The position numbers and the translations under genes were made by a program. Shown here in pieces: positions 6,744-14,750 of a stretch of 47,729 nucleotides of DNA. Within the stretch, counting starts at the first letter, position 1. Each line of letters opens with the position of its first letter. Origin of the DNA: GCA-2729515 sp036336695 (GTDB lineage Bacteria; Myxococcota_A; UBA9160; SMWR01); assembly GCA_036336695.1 (NCBI GenBank), contig JAYZFQ010000141.1:1-47729 (forward strand), in the 5' to 3' direction. The notes under the pieces are model-generated. The model did not search any database. It was not told the DNA's origin and saw only the letters and a list, made by a program, of their open reading frames with translations.

Positions 6744-8198
6744 GTGGCCGACAACAGCGCCGTCGAAAAGCTCGCGAACCGCGAATACGAACATGGCTTC
6801 GTCACCGAGATCGAAGAGGAACGGATTCCGCCCGGCCTCGACGAAGACACCGTACGGACCATTTCGGCCAAGAAGGACGAGCCCCAATGGCTGCTGGACT
6901 GGCGGCTCAAGGCACTGGGCAGGTTCTTCGAGATGCTCGCCGACCACCGCGAACCCACCTGGGCCCAGGTCAGCTACCCGGAAATCGATTACCAGTCCAT
7001 CGTCTACCACGCCGCGCCCAAGCAAAAGAAAACGGTGGAGAGCCTCGACGAGGTCGATCCCGAGTTGCTGCGCACCTACGAAAAACTCGGGATCCCGCTG
7101 GTAGAGCAGCAGCGCCTTTCGGGCATTGCCGTAGACGCCGTCTTCGATTCCGTCTCCGTGGCCACGACCTTCAAGGCCGAACTCGAAAAACACGGCGTCA
7201 TATTCTGTTCTTTTTCCGAGGCAGTGAAGGAACACCCCGAACTCGTCCAGAAATACCTCGGCAGCGTCGTTCCCTACTCGGACAACTTCTTCGCCTGCCT
7301 CAACTCAGCGGTCTTCAGCGACGGCTCCTTCGCCTACATCCCGAAGGGCGTGCGCTGTCCGATGGAACTCTCGACGTACTTCCGGATCAACTCCGCGGGA
7401 ACCGGGCAATTCGAACGCACGCTCCTCGTCGCGGACGAGGGCGCCAGCGTCTCCTATCTCGAAGGTTGCACCGCGCCGATGCGTGACGAAAATCAGCTGC
7501 ATGCTGCCGTCGTAGAACTCGTCGCCCTCGACGACGCATCGATCAAGTATTCGACCGTACAGAACTGGTACCCCGGAGACGCGGAGGGCAAGGGCGGTAT
7601 CTACAATTTCGTCACCAAGCGCGGTGCGTGCCGCGGGCGGCGCTCGAAGATCTCGTGGACCCAGGTCGAAACCGGCTCCGCGATCACCTGGAAATACCCG
7701 AGTTGCATCCTCCAGGGCGACGACTCCGTCGGCGAGTTCTACTCCGTCGCGGTCACCAACAATCGCCAACAAGCCGACACCGGCACGAAGATGCTCCACA
7801 TCGGGCGCAACACGAAGAGCACCATCATCTCGAAGGGCATTTCGGCCGGACGCGGTCAACAGAGTTATCGCGGCCTGGTCCGAATCGGGCCCAAGGCCCA
7901 CGGAGCGAGAAACTACTCGCAGTGCGATTCGCTGCTGCTCAGCGACGAATGCGGCGCCCACACGTTCCCCTACCTCGAAGTGAAAAACGCGAGTTCCACC
8001 GTCGAGCATGAAGCGACCACCTCCAAGATCGGTGAAGACCAGCTCTTCTACTGCCGCCAACGGGGGATCTCGGAAGAGGATGCGGTTTCGATGATCGTGA
8101 ACGGTTTCTGCAAGGAAGTGCTCCGAGAACTCCCGATGGAGTTCGCCGTGGAGGCACAGAACCTCCTGGGGCTCAGCCTGGAAGGGAGCGTGGGCTAG
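6744..8198 (+). CDS. sufB: Fe-S cluster assembly protein SufB
   Basis: Scaffold subunit of the SufBCD complex, 484 residues, normal length. The N-terminal region 'FVTEIEEERIPPGLDEDTVR', the segment 'FACLNSAVFSDGSFAYIPKGVRCPMELSTYF' (split here by residue type) and 'QCDSLLLSDECGAHTFPYLE' with the conserved core cysteine are all present. The GTG start at 6744 lies 2 bases after the Rrf2 stop; the longer in-frame ORF only shadows the regulator. The stop TAG overlaps the sufC GTG by one base. It assembles Fe-S clusters in the cytoplasm with SufC, SufD, SufS and SufU encoded downstream. Confidence 0.97.
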   Translation: MADNSAVEKLANREYEHGFVTEIEEERIPPGLDEDTVRTISAKKDEPQWLLDWRLKALGRFFEMLADHREPTWAQVSYPEIDYQSIVYHAAPKQKKTVESLDEVDPELLRTYEKLGIPLVEQQRLSGIAVDAVFDSVSVATTFKAELEKHGVIFCSFSEAVKEHPELVQKYLGSVVPYSDNFFACLNSAVFSDGSFAYIPKGVRCPMELSTYFRINSAGTGQFERTLLVADEGASVSYLEGCTAPMRDENQLHAAVVELVALDDASIKYSTVQNWYPGDAEGKGGIYNFVTKRGACRGRRSKISWTQVETGSAITWKYPSCILQGDDSVGEFYSVAVTNNRQQADTGTKMLHIGRNTKSTIISKGISAGRGQQSYRGLVRIGPKAHGARNYSQCDSLLLSDECGAHTFPYLEVKNASSTVEHEATTSKIGEDQLFYCRQRGISEEDAVSMIVNGFCKEVLRELPMEFAVEAQNLLGLSLEGSVG

Positions 8199-8962
8199 TG
8201 CTCGAGATCCAGAACCTGCACGCGCGCGCCGGCGACAACGAAATCCTGCGCGGGGTCGATCTCTCGGTAGGCGCCGGAGAGGTCCACGCGATCATGGGCC
8301 CCAACGGATCGGGCAAGAGCACCCTCGCGAACGTCCTGGCCGGTCGACCCTCCGTGGAGGTGACCGCGGGGTCGGTACGCTACGAAGGCCGCGACCTGCT
8401 TGCCCTCGCGCCGGAGGAACGGGCGCGCGAAGGGGTGTTCCTCGCCTTCCAGTACCCGGTCGAGATTCCGGGCGTCACGAATTCCTACTTTCTGAAGGCT
8501 GCGGTCAACGCCCTCCGGAAGCACCGCGGCGAGGACGAACTCGACGCGATCGATTTTCTCGAACTCGTCCGGGACCGGATGAAGGCCGTCGAAATGGACG
8601 AGAAGTTCCTGAACCGGGCCATCAACGAGGGGTTTTCGGGCGGCGAGAAGAAGCGCAACGAAGTGCTCCAGATGGCGCTGCTCGAGCCGCGGCTCGCCGT
8701 GCTCGACGAAACCGATTCCGGACTCGACATCGACGCGCTCCGGATCGTCGCCGATGGTGTCAACCGACTGCGGAGCCCGGAACGCGGGATGCTGGTGATC
8801 ACCCACTACCAGCGACTGCTCGAATACATCGTCCCGGACCGGGTCCACGTTCTCGCCGAGGGCAGGGTCGCGACGTCGGGAGGCAAGGAGCTGGCCCTCG
8901 AACTCGAAGAACGCGGCTACGGGTGGCTCGAAAAGAGCCCTGCGGAGCCGGCGAGCCGATGA
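8198..8962 (+). CDS. sufC: Fe-S cluster assembly ATPase SufC
   Basis: ABC-type ATPase of 254 residues that powers the SufBCD scaffold. Walker A is 'GPNGSGKST' (34-42), the Q-loop region is 'AFQYPVEIPG', the signature is 'FSGGEKKRNE' and Walker B is 'LAVLDETDSGLDID', where the family's LDExDSGLDID string is complete. It starts GTG, overlapping sufB by one base, and its stop overlaps the sufD ATG (ATGA). Confidence 0.97.
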   Translation: MLEIQNLHARAGDNEILRGVDLSVGAGEVHAIMGPNGSGKSTLANVLAGRPSVEVTAGSVRYEGRDLLALAPEERAREGVFLAFQYPVEIPGVTNSYFLKAAVNALRKHRGEDELDAIDFLELVRDRMKAVEMDEKFLNRAINEGFSGGEKKRNEVLQMALLEPRLAVLDETDSGLDIDALRIVADGVNRLRSPERGMLVITHYQRLLEYIVPDRVHVLAEGRVATSGGKELALELEERGYGWLEKSPAEPASR

Positions 8963-10230
8963 ATCCCGGGGACCAGACGAGAGAGCGCCTGCTCGGGTTG
9001 CACCGGCGGATCCTCGAGAGCGACCCGTCCTGGATGGCGCCACTGCGTCGGTCCGGCGCCGAGATCTTCGCGGCCGAGGGCCTGCCCCACACGAAGCTCG
9101 AAGAGTGGCGTTACACCAACCTCGCCGGGCTGGCGAAGCTCGACCTCGAGTCCTCGGAGAACGCCGCGCCTGCGGAGATCGCGTCGGTTGCGCCGACGGC
9201 TTCTGGAGGGTCTCCCGTCGTCTTCGTGAACGGCGTCTATGTCGCAGGGCAGAAGACGGACGAACGCTCGGTTTCGAGTCTCGCGTCGGTGGAGAGCGTA
9301 CCCGCCGAGTTCGGCACGCTCGTCGATGCCAAGGCACACCCGCTGGCGGCGCTCAATTCCGCGCTGCTCCGCGATGGGGCCGTGGTGCGGATTCCTCGAG
9401 ACACGCAGCTGGCAGCGCCGATTCATCTCCTCTTCGTTTCCACCGGGGGCGTGCGGTGCCCGCGCCTGCTCGTCGTTGCCGAACCCGGGAGTCGCGCCCA
9501 GGTGATTCAGGAGCACGTTTCCATCGGCGACGATGGCGGGTTCACCGACGCCCTGACGGAAGTCCTGGTGAGCGCCAACGCGCGGGTCGACCTGGTGAAC
9601 GTCCAGAGAGAATCCGATACCGCATTCCACGTTTCAAACACGGCTGCACGCGTCGAGCGCGCTGGCCGGCTGGAATCCCACGTCCTCACCTTTGGCGGGC
9701 GACTGGTGCGCAACGACCTCACTGTCTCGCTCGCCGGCGAAGGTGGGGAAGCCATCCTGAACGGGCTCTTCCTCGGCAACGGCAAACGCCTGATCGACAA
9801 CCACAGTCTGGTCGACCACGCGGTAGCGCACTGCAACAGCCGCCAGCTCTACAAGGGTGTGCTCGGGGACGATTCCCGGGGCGTGTTCCGAGGCCGCGTG
9901 GTCGTACGTCCCGATGCCCAACTGACCCACGCCGTCCAGTCCAACCCGAACCTGCTGCTCTCCAACGACGCCGAAATCGACACGAAGCCCCAGCTGGAAA
10001 TCCACGCTGACGACGTGAAGTGCAGCCATGGATCGAGCATCGGGCAACTCGACGAAGACGCGCTCTTCTATCTCTGCTCGCGGGGAATCGGCGCGCAACA
10101 CGCTCGCGACCTCCTGACCCGTGGATTCGTCCAGGCAATACTCGACGCCATCCCCCTCGAGACCCTGCGCGAAGGCCTGGGCGAAGACGTCCAGCGTGCG
10201 CTCCGTCAGCTCGGATCGGCGGACTCGTGA
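8959..10230 (+). CDS. sufD: Fe-S cluster assembly protein SufD
   Basis: SufB paralogue of 423 residues that completes the SufBCD complex. The N-terminal 'GLPHTKLEEWRYTNL' is the SufD hallmark. The C-terminal beta-helix has 'CNSRQLYKGVLGDDSRGVFRG' and 'KPQLEIHADDVKCSHGSSIG' with the conserved histidine next to 'DEDALFYLCSRGI'. The ATG at 8959 was chosen because it overlaps the sufC stop and gives the normal length. The stop overlaps the sufS GTG by four bases. Confidence 0.96.
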   Translation: MNPGDQTRERLLGLHRRILESDPSWMAPLRRSGAEIFAAEGLPHTKLEEWRYTNLAGLAKLDLESSENAAPAEIASVAPTASGGSPVVFVNGVYVAGQKTDERSVSSLASVESVPAEFGTLVDAKAHPLAALNSALLRDGAVVRIPRDTQLAAPIHLLFVSTGGVRCPRLLVVAEPGSRAQVIQEHVSIGDDGGFTDALTEVLVSANARVDLVNVQRESDTAFHVSNTAARVERAGRLESHVLTFGGRLVRNDLTVSLAGEGGEAILNGLFLGNGKRLIDNHSLVDHAVAHCNSRQLYKGVLGDDSRGVFRGRVVVRPDAQLTHAVQSNPNLLLSNDAEIDTKPQLEIHADDVKCSHGSSIGQLDEDALFYLCSRGIGAQHARDLLTRGFVQAILDAIPLETLREGLGEDVQRALRQLGSADS

Positions 10231-11447
10231 GCTACGACGTCGAGGCGATCCGCAGGGACTTTCCCATCTTCGAGCAGACGATGCGGGACAAGCCGCTCGT
10301 GTTTCTCGACAGCGCGGCCAGCGCCCAGAAACCCCGGGCCGTCCTCGATGCCATGGCGTCTCTCTACACCACCCATTACGCCAACATCCACCGCGGGGTC
10401 TACGAACTTTCGGAGCGCGCGACCGCGGACTTCGAAGCTGCGCGAGACAAGGTCCGGGACTTCCTCGGCGCGAGCGCGTCCCGCGAGATCGTCTTCGTAC
10501 GCGGAGCTACCGAAGCCATCAACCTCGTGGCCAGTACATTCGGGCGCACAGGCATCGGCGCTGGCGACGAAGTGCTCATCACCCACATGGAGCACCATTC
10601 GAACATCGTTCCCTGGCAGCTCCTGTGCCAGCAGACCGGAGCCCGGCTCCGCGTCGCTCCGATCGACGACCGCGGGGCCCTCGAACTCGAGGAGTTCGGG
10701 AAACTCCTCACCCCGCGGACCAAGTTGGCTGCGATCTCCCACGTGTCGAATGCACTCGGGACGGTCAATCCCGTGAGCGAAATGGTGCGCATGGCTCGCG
10801 CTGCGGGCGTGCCCGTCCTCGTCGACGGAGCCCAGGCGGTTCCCCACCAGGCCGTCGACGTCCAGGAACTCGGCTGCGATTTCTACGCCTTCTCCGGCCA
10901 CAAGCTGTTCGGTCCCTCGGGCGTGGGCGTGCTCTGGGGCCGAGCGGAACACCTCGAGGCCATGCCCCCCTACCAGGGCGGCGGCGAGATGATCCTCAGC
11001 GTGCGTTTCGAGGAGAGCACCTGGAACGATATTCCGCACAAGTTCGAAGCGGGCACACCGGACATCGCCGGCGTCGTGGGTCTCGGGGCCGCCATCGACT
11101 ACGTGACCGAACTGGGCCTCGCAGCCATCGCCCGTCACGAACGAGACCTGCTGGAATACGCCACCGCCGCGCTCGAAGCCGTCCCCGGCCTCCGGCTCAT
11201 CGGCACGGCGCCGCACAAGGCGGCCGTTCTCTCCTTCGTGCTCGACGGGATCCACGCCCACGATGTCGGAACCATTCTCGACCAGGAAGGCGTCGCCGTG
11301 CGCACGGGCCACCACTGCGCACAACCCGCGATGGAACGCTTCGGCGTATCGGCTACGGCCCGCGCTTCCCTGGCGCTCTACAACCGCAGGGCGGACGTGG
11401 ACGCCCTCGTAGCCGGGCTGCAAAAGGTGCGCGAGGTCTTCGGCTGA
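10227..11447 (+). CDS. sufS: Cysteine desulfurase SufS
   Basis: PLP enzyme of 406 residues that takes sulfur from L-cysteine and passes it on as a persulfide. The PLP lysine is K226 in 'AFSGHKLFGPSG'. The sulfur-carrying cysteine is C364 in 'RTGHHCAQP', the type II (SufS/CsdA) pattern. 'THMEHHSNIVPW' (about 119-130) is also typical. The start is GTG in a GTGA overlap with sufD, and the stop overlaps the sufU ATG (TGATG). The presence of sufU and absence of a sufE gene here suggest that SufU accepts the sulfur. Confidence 0.97.
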   Translation: MSYDVEAIRRDFPIFEQTMRDKPLVFLDSAASAQKPRAVLDAMASLYTTHYANIHRGVYELSERATADFEAARDKVRDFLGASASREIVFVRGATEAINLVASTFGRTGIGAGDEVLITHMEHHSNIVPWQLLCQQTGARLRVAPIDDRGALELEEFGKLLTPRTKLAAISHVSNALGTVNPVSEMVRMARAAGVPVLVDGAQAVPHQAVDVQELGCDFYAFSGHKLFGPSGVGVLWGRAEHLEAMPPYQGGGEMILSVRFEESTWNDIPHKFEAGTPDIAGVVGLGAAIDYVTELGLAAIARHERDLLEYATAALEAVPGLRLIGTAPHKAAVLSFVLDGIHAHDVGTILDQEGVAVRTGHHCAQPAMERFGVSATARASLALYNRRADVDALVAGLQKVREVFG

Positions 11448-11893
11448 TGTCGGAACTGCGCGAGCTCTACCAGACACTCATCCTCGACCACAACAAGAAC
11501 CCGAGGAACTTCGGGGTGCTCGAGAACCCGAGCCATAGCGCCGACGGAGACAACCCCCTGTGCGGCGATGTGATCCACGTGACGCTTCGTGTCGAGGACG
11601 ACGTCGTGCAGGACCTGCGTTTCGAGGGCGCAGGGTGCGCAATTTCGACCGCGTCCGCTTCACTCATGACCCAGGCAGTGAAGGACCGACCCGTCTCCGA
11701 AGCCCTCGCGCTATTCGAAGGCTTCCAGGAACTTGTCACCACCGACACCCCGCCGGAGGGAACGCAGTTCGGCAAACTCGCCGTCTTCGCCGGCGTGCGC
11801 GAGTTCCCCGTGCGCGTCAAGTGCGCAACGCTCCCCTGGCACACCCTCAAGAACGCGCTGAAAGGCTCGAAGGATGTCGCAAGAACCGAATGA
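11447..11893 (+). CDS. sufU: SufU-type sulfur acceptor / IscU-like protein
   Basis: A 148-residue IscU-fold protein of the SufU type. Three cysteines are in the expected contexts ('NPLCGD', 'GAGCAIS', 'VKCATLPW'), and Asp of 'CGD' can complete a zinc site. 'LYQTLILDHNKNPRNFG' is the usual SufU N-terminus. In SufU systems the zinc-bound cysteine accepts persulfide sulfur from SufS. It overlaps sufS by one base and sufT by 20 bases. Confidence 0.95.
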   Translation: MSELRELYQTLILDHNKNPRNFGVLENPSHSADGDNPLCGDVIHVTLRVEDDVVQDLRFEGAGCAISTASASLMTQAVKDRPVSEALALFEGFQELVTTDTPPEGTQFGKLAVFAGVREFPVRVKCATLPWHTLKNALKGSKDVARTE

Positions 11894-12227
11894 AACGGTC
11901 CCCGCGGAGCCGAAGGCGCAAGCCGAAACCCTGCGGGACAAGATCATCGAGGAACTCCAGACGGTCTACGACCCGGAGATTCCCGTCAACATCTACGCAC
12001 TCGGACTGATCTACGACGTGGACGTCGACGCGGACGGCAAGGCCTCGATCCGCATGACGCTCACCACGCCGATGTGCCCGGCCGCCGAGATGCTCCCGCC
12101 CGAAGTCGAAACCAAGGCCCGGGGGGTTCCCGGCGTGACCCAGGTGACGCTCGACCTGGTCTGGGACCCGCCGTGGAGTCCCGACATGATGTCCGAGGCT
12201 GCGAAACTCGACCTCGGAATGGTGTAG
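11874..12227 (+). CDS. sufT: SufT-like MIP18/DUF59 Fe-S assembly protein
   Basis: A 117-residue protein of the MIP18 (DUF59) family. It shows 'VYDPEIPVNIYALGLIYDV' and the family motif around the conserved cysteine, 'TLTTPMCPAAEMLP'. SufT proteins act in maturation of Fe-S proteins, often under high demand for clusters. The gene starts inside sufU (20-base overlap) and ends the coupled suf run. After its TAG the same reading frame stays open into the MFS gene, which lacks a canonical start. Confidence 0.9.
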   Translation: MSQEPNETVPAEPKAQAETLRDKIIEELQTVYDPEIPVNIYALGLIYDVDVDADGKASIRMTLTTPMCPAAEMLPPEVETKARGVPGVTQVTLDLVWDPPWSPDMMSEAAKLDLGMV

Positions 12228-12233
12228 CCGCCG

Positions 12234-13340
12234 CTGCTGTCCCTCGGTTTCGCGGTCTTCGTCGTCTTCGGCGCCTGCCTGGTCCTCGTCGGCACCAACC
12301 AGGAAGAACTCGCCCGCGACCTGGGGCTCGACCTCGCGGGCACGGGACTCCTGGGGGCAGGACTGGCGTTGGGCATCGGCGTTGGCGTCGCCGGCGCCGG
12401 CCCGCTGGCGGACCGGCTCCCGCGACGCCCGCTCTTCGTCGTCGCTGGGATTTTGACCGGGGGTTCCCTGCTGGGCTTTTCAGTCGACATGGGTTTCGGT
12501 CGCGCGCTGACTCAGCTCGTGCTGGTGGGAGTCGGGATCGGCGCCCTCGAAACCGTCGTCAACGTCACGGTGAGCGAGCGCCGGGGCTCGAACTCCGCGA
12601 AGCCGCTTCTTTTCGTGCATTCGGCAGCGACGCTCGGCGCCATGCTGACCCCCTTCGCGATTGCGCTGATCCGCCCGGACTGGACAACGACTTTTCACAT
12701 CACCGGAGCCGCGGCCTTGCTGCTGGTCGCTGCGGTCGCCTTCGCGAAACTTCCGAACCCGGCGCCCCTGGCACCCGCGGATCGGGTACGCCCCCCCGCC
12801 GGACCCCTGCTCCCATTCCTCGTCATGGGCTTTGCCTACGTGGGCGTCGAGGCAACGCTCACGCTTTTCGCGGTTCCCTACGCGAGCGGCGCACTCTCCC
12901 TGACCGAAGCGCAGGGCCGAGAAGCCATCGGTTTCTTCTGGACCGGACTCCTGGTCGGCCGAGTCGGGCTGCTGCTGGTGCCCCGGCCCATCGGCCCCGG
13001 CTTCCTCGTCGCCGCAGGGCTCGCCGGGGCCGTGATTCTGCTCGGGGGCATCGGAATGCGCCTGCCCCAGGTGGGACTCGTCTACACCGCCGCGGGCCTG
13101 GCGATGGGTCTGGTGTTCCCCGTGATGATCGCCCTCACCGCCGACCGCTTCCCGGCGGCGCGGGGGACGGCAACCGGGCTCGTCGGTGGCGCCGCCGCCC
13201 TGGGCGGCTTCGCCGTACCGTGGTTGTCGGGCGCGCTCGGAGACCTCATCGGAATCGGTCCAGCACTCGCGAGTCTCGGGTTCTGGTGTCTCGGCTTTGC
13301 CGGCGCCGCCTGCTTCACACGCCGGAGTCGCAACGCGTGA
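12234..13340 (+). CDS. MFS transporter with no canonical start codon
   Basis: A polytopic MFS protein. From the first canonical start in frame, a TTG at 12369, it is 323 residues, but then the first transmembrane helix is missing. The frame is open back to the sufT stop at 12227. That extra stretch encodes a typical helix 1 ('LGFAVFVVFGACLVLVGTNQ') and the loop leading into 'GAGPLADRLPRRPLF', the MFS loop 2-3 signature. No ATG, GTG or TTG exists between 12228 and 12369 in frame, only CTG codons at 12234 and 12237. I annotate from CTG 12234 (about 368 residues). Later landmarks are 'HSAATLGAMLTPF' and 'GLAMGLVFPVMIAL', as in sugar-type (FucP-like) MFS proteins. Substrate unknown. The stop overlaps the next GTG (GTGA). 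Confidence 0.75.
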   Translation: MLSLGFAVFVVFGACLVLVGTNQEELARDLGLDLAGTGLLGAGLALGIGVGVAGAGPLADRLPRRPLFVVAGILTGGSLLGFSVDMGFGRALTQLVLVGVGIGALETVVNVTVSERRGSNSAKPLLFVHSAATLGAMLTPFAIALIRPDWTTTFHITGAAALLLVAAVAFAKLPNPAPLAPADRVRPPAGPLLPFLVMGFAYVGVEATLTLFAVPYASGALSLTEAQGREAIGFFWTGLLVGRVGLLLVPRPIGPGFLVAAGLAGAVILLGGIGMRLPQVGLVYTAAGLAMGLVFPVMIALTADRFPAARGTATGLVGGAAALGGFAVPWLSGALGDLIGIGPALASLGFWCLGFAGAACFTRRSRNA

Positions 13341-14164
13341 AACGGTGGCCCCTGGTGCTGGTCGCCGGAAGCGCGATCCTCGCGGCTGGAATCGGAATGC
13401 GGCAATCCCTGGTCGACGCCATGCTCTATCACCCGACGGCCGGGATCACGCGCGCACCCGAGCGATTTGGGATCGACGCCGAAGAGGTCCGGCTCGTGAC
13501 CGAAGACGGCGTGCGCCTCCACGCGTACCACCTCCGCGCGCCGGCTGCGACGCGAGCCCTGCTCTTCCTCCACGGGAACTCGGGGAACGCCGCACACCGG
13601 CTGCCGAATGCCGACGCCCTGCGCGGGTTGGGCATCGATGTGCTGCTGGTCGACTACCGCGGCTACGGATTCAGCGCAGGAAACCCGAGCGAAGCTGGAC
13701 TGGCCGCGGACGCGCGGGCCGGACTCGACTACCTGACGGGACCTCTCGCGTTCGACGAGCAGCGCGTGGTCGTCTTCGGGCGTTCCCTCGGTGGCGCCGT
13801 CGCAGTCGACCTGGCGCAAGACCGGCCGCTCGGAGGTGTGATTCTCGAGAGCACGTTCAGTTCCCTGCCAGACGTGGCATCTCGGCACTTCACTCCGGTG
13901 GCCCGTTACTTCACTCGCGGAGGCTATCCGTCCGTCGAGAAAATTGCGCGGGTACGGGCTCCGCTGCTTTTCTTCCACGGCGACGACGACCGGATCGTGC
14001 CCTACACGCTGGGCCGGCGGCTCTTCGACGCCGCACCGGAACCCAAGGTTTTCGAGACGCTCCGCGGCGCCGGCCATGACGACACGATACAGGTGGGCGG
14101 CCCCCCCTACTTCGAACGGATCGGGGCGTTCCTGGAAACCGTGGCTCCTAGCGCCACCCGATGA
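13337..14164 (+). CDS. Alpha/beta hydrolase (BEM46/serine aminopeptidase-like)
   Basis: A 275-residue alpha/beta hydrolase with an N-terminal hydrophobic anchor or signal (residues 4-20). The oxyanion-side 'HGNSGN' is at 79-84, the nucleophile elbow 'GRSLGG' has S150, the acid lies in 'HGDDDRIVP' (around D217) and the base is H247 in 'GAGHDD'. This pattern matches membrane-anchored BEM46/FrsA-like hydrolases of unknown substrate. It starts GTG in a GTGA overlap with the MFS gene, so the two form a transcript. The 3' end overlaps the convergent lipoprotein gene by 17 bases. Confidence 0.9.
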   Translation: MKRWPLVLVAGSAILAAGIGMRQSLVDAMLYHPTAGITRAPERFGIDAEEVRLVTEDGVRLHAYHLRAPAATRALLFLHGNSGNAAHRLPNADALRGLGIDVLLVDYRGYGFSAGNPSEAGLAADARAGLDYLTGPLAFDEQRVVVFGRSLGGAVAVDLAQDRPLGGVILESTFSSLPDVASRHFTPVARYFTRGGYPSVEKIARVRAPLLFFHGDDDRIVPYTLGRRLFDAAPEPKVFETLRGAGHDDTIQVGGPPYFERIGAFLETVAPSATR

Positions 14165-14591
14165 CCCGGTAGCCCTGCTGGGCCAGACATACGCCGACGA
14201 ACCGCGCCTCGATCGGATCGGGATCGCGCCAGCGGAACAAGCCGCGGAAGAAGCCGGCCGTGGCCCCGGCCGCCGCTCCGACCCCGGCACGCCGACCCGG
14301 GTCGCCCCAAACAGCCCCGCCCGCAGCACCAACGGCGCCGCCGACGGCCCCGCCGGCCGCGGTGGACCCGGCCGTCCGCGCCGCGGGGTGACCCGAGACG
14401 CCGTAGGCTTCCGCAAACGCCAGGCACTCGTCGACATCGCGCTGCGCTGCCTCCCAGCCGACGTGGTTGAGCGTCTCGTTGGGGTAGAGGACAGGGCGCT
14501 TCGCGCTGCAACCGCTGAAGAGCACGAGCACCGCCAGGAGTCCCGGGAACGCGGCCCGTCCCGACCGGGTCACATGCTCGAACACGCTCAA
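14148..14591 (-). CDS. Glycine-zipper lipoprotein
   Basis: A 147-residue secreted lipoprotein of unknown function. The signal peptide ends in the lipobox 'LFSGC' with C28. After a short soluble region ('ETLNHVGWEAAQRDVDECLAFA') comes a Gly/Ala-rich zipper of about 45 residues, then 'FRWRDPDPIEARFVGVCLAQQGY'. Two further cysteines could form a disulfide. The TTG at 14591 is preferred because AGGAGG lies 6 bases upstream; GTG 14585 and longer starts are alternatives. Glycine-zipper lipoproteins are common in the outer membrane, but no precise role is known. It is divergent from the beta-lactamase-fold protein gene. Confidence 0.75.
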   Translation of the reverse strand: MSVFEHVTRSGRAAFPGLLAVLVLFSGCSAKRPVLYPNETLNHVGWEAAQRDVDECLAFAEAYGVSGHPAARTAGSTAAGGAVGGAVGAAGGAVWGDPGRRAGVGAAAGATAGFFRGLFRWRDPDPIEARFVGVCLAQQGYRVIGWR

Positions 14592-14718
14592 AACCGTCCT
14601 CCTTCCCGCAGTACGGGGCTGGGTTTTCCCCTTGCCTCCAACCCGGCGCAGGAACAAAAGTTGCGCCGGCGGCCAGCGCTCCACGACGGAACCGTCCCTG
14701 CCGCGGGATCGCGGCTGA

Positions 14719-14724
14719 TACAAT
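14719..14724 (+). promoter_or_regulatory. Candidate -10 element for the PBP-like gene
   Basis: TACAAT at 14719-14724 lies 26 bases before the ATG at 14751, with a GGAGG ribosome-binding site (14741-14745) between them. This arrangement gives a normal short leader. No clear -35 was seen. Confidence 0.35.
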
Positions 14725-14750
14725 CCGGCCCCAACTCTCCGGAGGTTCCG

